Shown: piece by piece, positions 43,172 to 50,370 of the stretch | Numbering within the stretch: the stretch's first letter is position 1 | Layout of the letters: each line of letters opens with the position of its first letter | Assembly: GCF_018403745.1 (NCBI RefSeq) | Contig: NZ_BOVP01000004.1 | Span: forward strand, 248,001 to 312,000 | Source: Lactococcus formosensis | GTDB lineage: Bacteria; Bacillota; Bacilli; Lactobacillales; Streptococcaceae | DNA length: 64,000 nucleotides | Direction: 5' to 3' | Position numbers and translations under genes: made by a program | Notes under the pieces: generated by a model | Told to the model about the DNA's origin: nothing | What the model saw: the letters and a program-made list of their open reading frames with translations, nothing else | Database searches by the model: none

Positions 43172-44257
43172 TCACACCTCTTTAAATAAGAATTTACTCC
43201 AAGGTTGAATGTAGTCTAATAAAATTAATTCTTCCTTTGCAACAGATCCTACCTTATTTTTCCGAGGATCAGAATGGGGTTCCAAAGCAATTTGTAATTC
43301 ATTTTTATACTTACCAAAATCATCATTTCCAATCAAAATATCGCCTTTTTGGAAAACTTCTTTATTGTCATGGGCTGGATTTACGTTTTTATAATCTTTT
43401 CGCGTTTGTGTCGAACGAATCATCTGCTGTGTAATGTCTCCACGTCGGAAATGCTGGTTGTTTAAAACAATATTTTTTTCTATATCGCTTGTTCTCTCTT
43501 CAAAGCTTATCGAAAATTCTGTCTGATACCGATTAATCTTGCCCAAACTTTCGATTTCGTCCTCACTTGCATAAGCATTCCCAATAATGACGTCATCAAT
43601 CAATTCTGTCGCAAAAAGGTGTTTTGCTTGAAGGCTAATTGGTAGATGGCGATGCATTTCCAATGTAGGTAATCCGTCATTAATATCCCACGGCCCTAAT
43701 TGGGCTGTTTGACTGGTAACAAATGCCGCTGTCCGAATCCCCTGCTTTTTAAATCTCTGACTACATTTTTCAAAAAATTCTAAAGGGAGGGCACTTCCTT
43801 CTTGCGGATAGAAATTATGACAGCCATAAATATAAGGTTTATTTGCTTTATAGCTCAATATATTATCCAAGTAAGCCACATCATTACTCATATTTAACTC
43901 AATAACTAAGCCAAATGGATTGAACGATAAGTTTGCTTCCTTATTCCCATCAAATCCTACATCTAAGCGTAAACCATCCGCCCCAAGTTGATGGAAAAAG
44001 GACAAATCATCATATGAGATAGCAAGTTCATCAAAGATATTAGGGGCAATGTCTAAAATTACTTCGTAATTTAGCATCTTTGCTTCTTTGATAATCTTTG
44101 AAAACTTTTCTGCTACTTTTTCTTTCCCTTCTGTTACTTCCAACATTGACATAAAAATACGCTCAAAACCATGTTTATTTCCCAACTTCAAATAAGCTAA
44201 GTCTTCTTCAAACTTACTATTATCTGGATAAATGGACAAACCTAATCTTCTAAACAT
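43172..44257 (-). CDS. MupG-family (DUF871) phospho-glycosidase
   Basis: 361 residues: an N-terminal TIM-barrel (FRRLGLSIYPDNSKFEEDLAYL, GLRLDVGFDG, CHNFYPQEGSALPLEFF) and a C-terminal beta domain beginning near residue 245. MupG of Staphylococcus cleaves MurNAc-6-phosphate-GlcNAc and founds family GH170. This homologue sits beside a PTS permease, so it should hydrolyse a disaccharide phosphorylated on uptake. The exact substrate need not be muropeptide-derived. It ends two bases before the amidohydrolase start. Confidence 0.82.
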   Translation of the reverse strand: MFRRLGLSIYPDNSKFEEDLAYLKLGNKHGFERIFMSMLEVTEGKEKVAEKFSKIIKEAKMLNYEVILDIAPNIFDELAISYDDLSFFHQLGADGLRLDVGFDGNKEANLSFNPFGLVIELNMSNDVAYLDNILSYKANKPYIYGCHNFYPQEGSALPLEFFEKCSQRFKKQGIRTAAFVTSQTAQLGPWDINDGLPTLEMHRHLPISLQAKHLFATELIDDVIIGNAYASEDEIESLGKINRYQTEFSISFEERTSDIEKNIVLNNQHFRRGDITQQMIRSTQTRKDYKNVNPAHDNKEVFQKGDILIGNDDFGKYKNELQIALEPHSDPRKNKVGSVAKEELILLDYIQPWSKFLFKEV

Positions 44258-44272
44258 CTATTTTTCTCCTCT

Positions 44273-44533
44273 TTAAACTTTATCCCACTGCTCAACATAG
44301 GATTTAAACCTCCACAATAAGAGACAACTGCTCATAATGGTAGCAACCACTGCAAAATACAAGATATGAGTCAAAACAGATAGTGTTAACATCATGATGA
44401 TAAAAAGTAAAAGCATTGGTATAACTTTAAAAAGTTTGCCTTTCCTTAAAAATTCGGGGACTTTTCCTTTTTCCAAATAAATCATTGCTGTAAGAAATGT
44501 TATAAAGGAAACAACTGCAATATCGTAACTCAT
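44273..44533 (-). CDS. Small membrane protein of the PTS operon
   Basis: 86 residues with three predicted membrane helices (about 5-19, 36-56, 58-75) and basic loops. I do not recognise the family. It overlaps the end of the EIIC gene by four bases and precedes the MupG-like gene, so it is co-expressed with the transporter. It may be an accessory to the orphan EIIC. Confidence 0.65.
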   Translation of the reverse strand: MSYDIAVVSFITFLTAMIYLEKGKVPEFLRKGKLFKVIPMLLLFIIMMLTLSVLTHILYFAVVATIMSSCLLLWRFKSYVEQWDKV

Positions 44534-45840
44534 TTTTCTCCTTCCTTTTCACTTTCCATCAACTGTTTTTCAAATACTTTGAAGAAAGGATAATAAATAA
44601 CTAAACTCACAAAGAAATTAACCACAACAAGTACTGCTGCCATAATATGCCAGTTTGTAACCATCATCGCACCAATAGGTGATGGAACGGTAAATACGGT
44701 TCGTGAAACTGTCATTGGCACAATATTCGTAATCGTCGCTACATAAGCAATAACTGTCATAACAAGTGGAGATAAGATAAAGGGAATGGCCAAGGTTGGA
44801 TTCATGACAATAGGGGCACCAAAAATAATCGGCTCATTGATATTAAATATTCCTGGCAAGAAACCAATACGTCCCAGCTCTTTTAAATATGAAGATTTGG
44901 AAGTTAAGAAAAGACAAATGAGCGCAAAGGTAGCACCTGCTCCTCCAATCCATACAAACCATTGTAAGAACATTTCCGTAAACATATTAGGCATCTGCGA
45001 TGCCGGCGTACCCGCAGCAAAAGCATCCATATTTTCAGCGATTGAACTTTCCCAGAATGGACGAATAACAGGACCCATAATGGCAGGACCATGAATACCT
45101 AATACCCAAAAGAAACAGATTAAGAATACAGTTACAAGTCCCCCGAGCAAACTATTTCCTGCTAAGAAATCTTGCATTGGCATGATAATATTTGAAAGAG
45201 TTGCATTAATATCAAAGCCTATCACATGACGAATCCCCCAAAATAAAAGTAAGTTTGCGCCTGCTGGAAATAAAGCAGCAAAAGAATTGCTTACTTCAGG
45301 AGGTACGCCCTCAGGCATTTTGATTGTGATATTTTTTTCTTTCATAAATCTGTATATTTCAACAGAAATAATGGCTGTCACGATAGCTCCAAATAGAGAT
45401 TGAGCGCCTAATTGAGCTATATTAAGGTAACGTCCTGCGGCCACAACCTGTGTCTGTACCTCCGTGACTTGAACATCCTCAAATAAGCGAACAGGTTGAA
45501 TACTTGTAGCTAGAAAGCTCATAACAGCTACGATTCCCGCCGTTAATGTGTCTAGCTTATAACTTTGTGCGAGTGCACTTGCAATACCAAATGCTGCATA
45601 TAATGCCAAGACCCCTACTGTAAAGCGATAAGGAATATCGAGTACTGTCAGATATGGTGTCAGCATTTCTGCTACTGCGGGGATAGGGAAATTCAAGAAA
45701 ATAACAAAGAACGCTCCCACCAAGGTTAAGGGCAAGGTTGCAATAATCCCTTTTCTAATTGCTAGCATATGGCGCTGCCCGCCAATCCTGTTTGCCATTG
45801 GAGAAACTTTTTGCTCCAAAAATGTAATTAATCCGTTCAT
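44530..45840 (-). CDS. PTS EIIC permease, lactose/cellobiose/chitobiose type
   Basis: 436 residues with about ten membrane segments and the CelB/ChbC signature blocks GIHGPAIMGPVIRPFW and GIFNINEPIIFGAPIVMNP. It transports and presents a disaccharide for phosphorylation. No EIIA or EIIB gene lies in the operon, so these must come from another locus. First gene of the operon, preceded by a strong promoter, a perfect cre and a palindromic GntR-type operator. Confidence 0.9.
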   Translation of the reverse strand: MNGLITFLEQKVSPMANRIGGQRHMLAIRKGIIATLPLTLVGAFFVIFLNFPIPAVAEMLTPYLTVLDIPYRFTVGVLALYAAFGIASALAQSYKLDTLTAGIVAVMSFLATSIQPVRLFEDVQVTEVQTQVVAAGRYLNIAQLGAQSLFGAIVTAIISVEIYRFMKEKNITIKMPEGVPPEVSNSFAALFPAGANLLLFWGIRHVIGFDINATLSNIIMPMQDFLAGNSLLGGLVTVFLICFFWVLGIHGPAIMGPVIRPFWESSIAENMDAFAAGTPASQMPNMFTEMFLQWFVWIGGAGATFALICLFLTSKSSYLKELGRIGFLPGIFNINEPIIFGAPIVMNPTLAIPFILSPLVMTVIAYVATITNIVPMTVSRTVFTVPSPIGAMMVTNWHIMAAVLVVVNFFVSLVIYYPFFKVFEKQLMESEKEGEK

Positions 45841-45864
45841 TAATTTTTCCTTTCTTCTTTTTGA

Positions 45865-45879
45865 ATGAAAACGGTTTCT
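45865..45879 (-). promoter_or_regulatory. cre site (CcpA operator) of the sugar-acid operon
   Basis: ATGAAAACGGTTTCT matches the cre consensus at all defined positions, 25 bases upstream of the EIIC ATG and downstream of the promoter, where CcpA would block elongation. Confidence 0.8.
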
Positions 45880-45894
45880 ATTTACTACAGAAAC

Positions 45895-45923
45895 ATTATA
45901 ACATTATAATGTTTATAGCGCAA
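45895..45923 (-). promoter_or_regulatory. Promoter of the sugar-acid operon with operator in the spacer
   Basis: TTGCGC (45918-45923), 17 bases, TATAAT (45895-45900). The spacer holds AACATTATAATGTT (45900-45913), a perfect 14-bp palindrome and the likely operator of the divergent GntR regulator. Related half-sites (AAACATTATA) occur at 45891 and near 45997, in front of the regulator gene itself. Confidence 0.75.
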
Positions 45924-46083
45924 CTGATTTTAAAAATATTGAACTTTCTCTATATTTACTAACTCAACTTTTACTCTATTTCCTTGTAAGTTCAATCTTT
46001 AAACATTATATTTTTTCTATTTTTTCCAATATAGTTTATAATGAATAGATGGATTATATTCAAAAGAGAAAAGGAGAAAAAGA

Positions 46084-46770
46084 ATGAAAGGTATCTTGTA
46101 CCAAGAAATTTCAAATCAATTAAAACATGATATTATTACTGGCAAATACCCGCTAAACTCACTTTTTCCCACAGAAAACGAATTAGTGGAAATGTTTTCT
46201 GTTAGTAAAATTACCATTCGGAAAGCAATTGAACTTTTGGTTCAGGAAGGTTACCTCCATAAACAAAGTGGTAAAGGGACAACGATTATTAGTAACCGAC
46301 CTTTTAACATCCTTAATAATGCTATTCCGTTTACACGCCTCCTTGAAAAGGATGGGATAAATGTTAAAAGTAAAATTATTGAGGTAAAAGAGAGTTCAAT
46401 GACGGAGCATACATTTGCTTGGCCCTACGTCTATGAAATAACTCGAGTCTATTCCTTAAATGATATACCCACCATTTATTCTAAGCATTATTTTGCATTA
46501 AAGGAAAAAGAAACCTTGGAAATTTTGAGTGATGAGAACTTCTCTCTCTATCGTCTTTTATATGATAAAAGCCTTCCTATTTCACAGATAAAAGATACTT
46601 TCCGTGCGATAAAAATTGACGAATCTTTGAAACAATACGTTAACTTTTCCGAGGATTTCGCTCTACAGCGTAACCGATTTTCCTATGATCAGAATGGAGG
46701 ACTGATTGAGTTTACTAAATTCATTTATGATTCTGAGCGTCAAGAATACTATATTGATTATCTTGTCTAA
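46084..46770 (+). CDS. GntR/HutC-family regulator of the sugar-acid operon
   Basis: 228 residues: an N-terminal winged HTH (about 5-70, ENELVEMFSVSKITIRKAIELLVQEGYLHKQSGKGT) and a C-terminal UTRA ligand-binding domain. HutC-type regulators sense sugar phosphates and release DNA. Divergent from the EIIC operon; AAGGAG precedes the ATG. The palindromes between the two promoters suggest it represses the operon and itself. Confidence 0.88.
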   Translation: MKGILYQEISNQLKHDIITGKYPLNSLFPTENELVEMFSVSKITIRKAIELLVQEGYLHKQSGKGTTIISNRPFNILNNAIPFTRLLEKDGINVKSKIIEVKESSMTEHTFAWPYVYEITRVYSLNDIPTIYSKHYFALKEKETLEILSDENFSLYRLLYDKSLPISQIKDTFRAIKIDESLKQYVNFSEDFALQRNRFSYDQNGGLIEFTKFIYDSERQEYYIDYLV

Positions 46771-46775
46771 TTACA

Positions 46776-46814
46776 TAAAAAAAGTTCTTGATAAATGAAT
46801 CAAGAACTTTTTTT
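46776..46814. terminator. Bidirectional terminator between gntR-type gene and queH
   Basis: Perfect 12-bp stem AAAGTTCTTGAT/ATCAAGAACTTT with A- and T-runs on both sides. Confidence 0.85.
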
Positions 46815-47544
46815 ATTTTTTGTCGCCTACTTTATTTATAAATTTTACAGCACTTCTATTAATTTCTTTAAGGTCAATGTCTTGTTGACGTGCTGCAAAG
46901 ACACAGCCACAATAGCATTGGCGGTAAATATTGTATTCTTTGCACATCTCTACGGAACGTTTCCAGCCGTTGTTTTTCTTAAAGTCACTAGGCAAGTATT
47001 GGACAGCGTAGATTTTTTGCATATCTAAGCCTATTTCATTTATCAGTTGGCCGTTCTTTTTGGGGCTGAGCGTGAGTGCCGAGCCAAAATAATCATAACC
47101 TAACTCTTGAGCTTTCTCTGCGACAATATCTAAACGCATTTGAAAACAAGCTGTGCAACGCGAACCACCTTCAGGTTCTTCTGCGAGCTGATGCAAATTG
47201 ACCATTTTCATAAATTTATTCGGTTCATAAGGTGCCGCAGCAAACTGGACTTTATTTCCTGTTTTTGCATTAAAGTCTTGAACAAAGTCAGCCTGCACTT
47301 TCTCACGCCTTTCGTACTCGGCACGAGGATGAATATTCGAATTAGAAAAATAAATTGTCACATCAGCATTTTGACAAAGATATTCTAAACTGTAAGTTGA
47401 ACAGGGTGCACAACAGGAATGAAGCAGAATTTTGGGACGAAGACCTTCAGCCTCCCAGCTTTCGCGCATTTTTTGATAAACCCGATCATAATTGACCTTT
47501 TGATTAGGATTCATCTTTTGCAGAATTTCAGTCGCATTTTTCAT
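46813..47544 (-). CDS. queH: Epoxyqueuosine reductase QueH
   Basis: Catalyses the last step of queuosine synthesis on tRNA, reducing epoxyqueuosine. 243 residues of the cobalamin-independent QueH family. Iron-sulfur and metal cysteines lie in LLHSCCAPCSTY, GGSRCTACFQMR and IYRQCYCGCVFA. The ATG has no ribosome site; TGCTAAAAT ends six bases upstream, so the mRNA is probably leaderless. Confidence 0.92.
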   Translation of the reverse strand: MKNATEILQKMNPNQKVNYDRVYQKMRESWEAEGLRPKILLHSCCAPCSTYSLEYLCQNADVTIYFSNSNIHPRAEYERREKVQADFVQDFNAKTGNKVQFAAAPYEPNKFMKMVNLHQLAEEPEGGSRCTACFQMRLDIVAEKAQELGYDYFGSALTLSPKKNGQLINEIGLDMQKIYAVQYLPSDFKKNNGWKRSVEMCKEYNIYRQCYCGCVFAARQQDIDLKEINRSAVKFINKVGDKK

Positions 47545-47550
47545 GCTTTT

Positions 47551-47559
47551 ATTTTAGCA
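47551..47559 (-). promoter_or_regulatory. Extended -10 promoter giving a leaderless queH mRNA
   Basis: TGCTAAAAT ends six bases before the queH ATG. Confidence 0.6.
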
Positions 47560-47608
47560 TATTTTGAAGCTTTCTTGCTTGTCGTTTAACACCCACAAAA
47601 CTCCGTTC

Positions 47609-47697
47609 TTTCAATTTTGTACTTTTTATATTATACTATGAGTAGGAACTCTCAAAACTCCTACACCCCGCTCTTGGCAATGTCCAAGAGCTTTTTT
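47609..47697 (+). ncRNA. Candidate small RNA upstream of the toxin gene
   Basis: Promoter TTTCAA (47609), 17 bases, TATACT (47632-47637); predicted start near 47644. The RNA of about 54 nt ends in a GCTCTTGG/CCAAGAGC terminator with TTTTTT (47670-47697) and begins with an AGGA/TCCT stem. The segment AAACTCCTAC can pair at nine of ten positions with the ribosome-site region (GTAGAAGTTT) of the toxin mRNA just downstream. There is no ORF. It may be a regulator of the toxin or unrelated. Confidence 0.5.
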
Positions 47698-47722
47698 GTA
47701 TTGTAATTATACTGTAACGCGG

Positions 47723-47750
47723 TTGGAAAGAACAGTCAATATGATATAAT
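47723..47750 (+). promoter_or_regulatory. Promoter of the toxin mRNA
   Basis: TTGGAA, 16 bases, TATAAT with the extended TGA in front. Transcription should begin near 47757. Confidence 0.65.
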
Positions 47751-47845
47751 AAGGAGGTAGAAGTTTATGGACGGTAGCCTTTGGAGGTTATGCTTATGGT
47801 AATTTTATCGTGAGCTGGCCTCACAAAAACGAAAGGCGACAATTT

Positions 47846-47929
47846 TTGTCGATATATGAAACACTCCCATTGATGATTGCATTTGCGTTATTAATGATTA
47901 CAGTGGTTAATAAAAACGATAAAAAATAA
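47846..47929 (+). CDS. Putative holin-like toxin peptide (type I toxin-antitoxin)
   Basis: 27-residue peptide opening with MSIYETLPLMIAFALLMITV and ending in a charged KNDKK tail. It resembles the holin-like toxin family of lactic acid bacteria (pattern YE-x-LxLMIxF). It starts with TTG, with AAAGG nine bases upstream. A long leader (about 90 nt) with two very short overlapping ORFs precedes it, as in regulated toxin mRNAs. The 5' ACGGTAGC can pair with GCTACCGT after the gene. It converges with an antisense RNA on a shared terminator. Such peptides depolarise membranes when overproduced; here this is inference from family. Confidence 0.65.
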   Translation: MSIYETLPLMIAFALLMITVVNKNDKK

Positions 47930-47961
47930 CGTCCAACTTTAGCAGGGCAGACGTTATTTTA
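47922..47961. terminator. Bidirectional terminator shared by toxin mRNA and antisense RNA
   Basis: AAATAACGTC/GACGTTATTT stem with T-runs on both strands; it overlaps the last codons of the toxin gene. Confidence 0.75.
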
Positions 47962-47998
47962 ACATAAATCTTGCTACCGTTCTTAATACGGCTACAGA

Positions 47999-48025
47999 GG
48001 ACTTGTTAGCGCAAGTCCTTTTCTT
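47999..48025 (+). terminator. Second terminator downstream of the toxin gene
   Basis: GGACTTG/CAAGTCC stem followed by a T-rich run on the plus strand. On the minus strand the same stem forms the 5' hairpin of the antisense RNA. Confidence 0.65.
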
Positions 48026-48032
48026 TATACCC

Positions 48033-48061
48033 ATTATAACACCCTGTTCTTCTAAGAGCAA
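48033..48061 (-). promoter_or_regulatory. Promoter of the antisense RNA
   Basis: TTGCTC (48056-48061), 17 bases, TATAAT (48033-48038) with an extended TGT in front, reading toward the toxin gene. Confidence 0.7.
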
Positions 48062-48178
48062 GAAAAACGAAAAAACTGCTGAAGTTAGAACACCCCACAC
48101 AACTTCTTCTTACCTTGTTTATCAGCAAAAAAATATCTTTTCCAACGAGAAGTTTATCCTCCTCCACACTGTAATCTA

Positions 48179-48187
48179 TGGTATAAT
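48179..48187 (+). promoter_or_regulatory. Extended -10 promoter giving a leaderless murT mRNA
   Basis: TGGTATAAT ends seven bases before the murT ATG at 48195. No ribosome site is present. Confidence 0.6.
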
Positions 48188-48194
48188 ATCATTT

Positions 48195-49544
48195 ATGACT
48201 ATGAAAACTTCATTCGCAACTTTAGCAGGAAAGAGTTCACGCTTAGTTTTAGAGAAAATCTTTAAGCGTGGAAGTACGCTGCCTGGTAAGATTGCTTTAA
48301 AATTTGATCCTGAAATTTTAGCTACATTAACAAAAGATTATGAAATTATCGTTGTGACAGGGACCAATGGTAAAACCTTGACCACAGCGCTCACTGTCGG
48401 TATACTCGAAAAAGCTTTTGGAAAAGTTGTCACAAACACTTCTGGTGCTAACATGATTACTGGGATTACTGCTACTTTCTTGACAGCACCTAAGGTTAAA
48501 AAAGGGAAAAAAGGCTTTGCTGTTCTGGAGATTGATGAAGCATCACTGCCAAAAATCACCGAATACATTAAGCCTTCACTTTTTGTTTTCACAAATATTT
48601 TCCGCGACCAAATGGACCGTTATGGTGAGATTTATACAACGTATGACTTTATCGTTAAGGGAGCCGCTAATGCACCTGAAGCCACTGTTCTCCTCAATGG
48701 CGATAGCCCACTCTTCCATTCACAGACTTTGGTCAATCCCGTCAAGTATTATGGTTTTGACCATGAAAGTCATGCGCCTGAACGTGCGCATTATAATACT
48801 GAAGGGGTTGTTTGTCCAGAATGCCATCACATCTTAGATTATAAGCTCAATACTTATGCCAATCTTGGTGACTACATCTGCCAAAACTGTGGTTTCAAAC
48901 GTCCTGAGCTGGATTATCGCGTTTCTGAGCTCACAGAAATTACCAATACTTCTTCTCAGTTTGTCATTGATAATCATTCTTATAAAATCAATGTGGGTGG
49001 ACTTTACAATATTTACAACGCTCTTGCTGCTGTTTCTGTCGCTGAATTTTACGGTGTACCTGCTGAAACTATCAAGGCAGGTTTTGAACAATCTAAAGCC
49101 GTCTTTGGACGTCAAGAAACCTTTAAGATTGGCGACAAATCTGCTACTATTGTCTTGATTAAAAATCCTGTCGGGGCGAATCAAGCACTAGAAATGATGA
49201 AACTTGCTGATTATCCATTTACTTTGGTTAGCCTACTCAACGCCAACTATGCTGACGGTATTGACACAAGCTGGATCTGGGATGCTAATTTTGAATTGGT
49301 TCATGACATGGATATTGACCAGATCTTTGTTGGTGGTGTCCGCCATAGTGAAATGGCTCGCCGTTATCGTGTTTCTGGATTTGATGAGAGTAAAATTCAT
49401 GAGCTTGAATCTCTTCCAAAAATTCTTGATGCCATCAAAAATGAAGCGGATCAGCACATCTATATCCTAGCAACTTACACTGCAATGTTAGAAATGCGTG
49501 AGTTGCTTGCACAAAACAAGATGATTGGAAAGGAGATGCATTAA
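48195..49544 (+). CDS. murT: Lipid II isoglutaminyl synthase subunit MurT
   Basis: Mur-ligase-like subunit that, with GatD, amidates D-Glu of lipid II to D-isoglutamine. About 449 residues: Mur ligase central domain with ATP loop [14 protein letters not shown], a four-cysteine zinc ribbon (VVCPECHH and YICQNCGF), and a C-terminal DUF1727 domain. I start it at the ATG at 48195 ([10 protein letters not shown]); the longer frame from 48003 crosses a terminator and the antisense promoter and is not supported. It overlaps gatD by one base. Confidence 0.94.
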   Translation: MTMKTSFATLAGKSSRLVLEKIFKRGSTLPGKIALKFDPEILATLTKDYEIIVVTGTNGKTLTTALTVGILEKAFGKVVTNTSGANMITGITATFLTAPKVKKGKKGFAVLEIDEASLPKITEYIKPSLFVFTNIFRDQMDRYGEIYTTYDFIVKGAANAPEATVLLNGDSPLFHSQTLVNPVKYYGFDHESHAPERAHYNTEGVVCPECHHILDYKLNTYANLGDYICQNCGFKRPELDYRVSELTEITNTSSQFVIDNHSYKINVGGLYNIYNALAAVSVAEFYGVPAETIKAGFEQSKAVFGRQETFKIGDKSATIVLIKNPVGANQALEMMKLADYPFTLVSLLNANYADGIDTSWIWDANFELVHDMDIDQIFVGGVRHSEMARRYRVSGFDESKIHELESLPKILDAIKNEADQHIYILATYTAMLEMRELLAQNKMIGKEMH

Positions 49545-50335
49545 TGGTTTATACTTCTTTAACATCAAATTTAGAAAATCCTAAATACAACCTTCATGTT
49601 GCCCATCTTTATGGGGACTTGATGAATACTTATGGCGATAACGGTAACATCCTCATGCTTAAGTATGTTGGCGAAAAATTAGGCGCTGAAATGACTTTTG
49701 ATATTGTTTCCCTTGAAGATAGTTTTGATCAAGATTTTTATGACCTTGTCTTCTGGGGCGGTGGTCAAGATTATGAACAAGAAATCATTGCGGACAGTTT
49801 CAAAAATATCACAGCACCACTCAAATCCTATATTGAGGCTGAAAAGCCTATGCTTGCCATCTGTGGCGGCTATCAAATGCTAGGTCAGTACTATATCAAT
49901 GCTGCTGGCAACAAGATTGAGTGTACTGGTATCTTGCCGCACTATACTAAAAACCTTGGCAATGACCGTTTTATTGGCGATATTCAGATTCATAACGAAG
50001 AGTTTGGAGAAACTTATTATGGTTTTGAAAATCACTCGGGAATTACTTATCTTGGTGAAGGCGAAAAAGCTTTAGGTAAAGTGGTTTATGGCGGTGGGAA
50101 CAATCCCGACGATGACACCGAAGGGCTCCACTATAAAAATACTTTTGGCACTTATTTTCACGGTCCAATCCTTTCCCGTAATGCACGCTTAGCCTATCGC
50201 CTCGTCACAACTGCCTTATATCAAAAATACGGGCAAGGCATAGAACTTCCAGCCTTCGAGGAAATTCTCGCCCACGAAGAAAAAGGGCAACAAATCACTG
50301 ACGTCAAGCGTAAAGTTGAAAATTACGAACATTAA
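49544..50335 (+). CDS. gatD: Lipid II isoglutaminyl synthase glutaminase subunit GatD
   Basis: Class I glutamine amidotransferase that supplies ammonia to MurT. 263 residues. The nucleophile cysteine is in [15 protein letters not shown], the catalytic histidine in [11 protein letters not shown], and [15 protein letters not shown] is a CobB/GatD-type block. Translationally coupled to murT. Lipid II amidation is needed for efficient cross-linking in many Gram-positive bacteria. Confidence 0.94.
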   Translation: MVYTSLTSNLENPKYNLHVAHLYGDLMNTYGDNGNILMLKYVGEKLGAEMTFDIVSLEDSFDQDFYDLVFWGGGQDYEQEIIADSFKNITAPLKSYIEAEKPMLAICGGYQMLGQYYINAAGNKIECTGILPHYTKNLGNDRFIGDIQIHNEEFGETYYGFENHSGITYLGEGEKALGKVVYGGGNNPDDDTEGLHYKNTFGTYFHGPILSRNARLAYRLVTTALYQKYGQGIELPAFEEILAHEEKGQQITDVKRKVENYEH

Positions 50336-50336
50336 A

Positions 50337-50370
50337 CTAAAAAACTGTAGAATAAATCTACAGTTTTTTT
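50337..50370. terminator. Bidirectional terminator between gatD and the ABC permease
   Basis: CTGTAGA/TCTACAG stem extended by A/T pairs with T-runs on both strands, serving two convergent genes. Confidence 0.85.

Larger units (their letters stand above)
47922..48026 (-). ncRNA. Candidate antitoxin antisense RNA
   Basis: About 105 nt, starting near 48026 and running toward the 3' end of the toxin gene. It has a 5' hairpin (GGACTTG/CAAGTCC) and a second GCCGT/ACGGT stem, then overlaps the toxin mRNA tail at the shared terminator. This is the convergent arrangement of par/Fst type I systems. Confidence 0.6.

Noticed and set aside
48003-48194. Longer start for murT from 48003
   Set aside because: This part of the frame crosses a terminator and the antisense RNA promoter and has no match to Mur ligases; the family N-terminus begins at 48195-48201.
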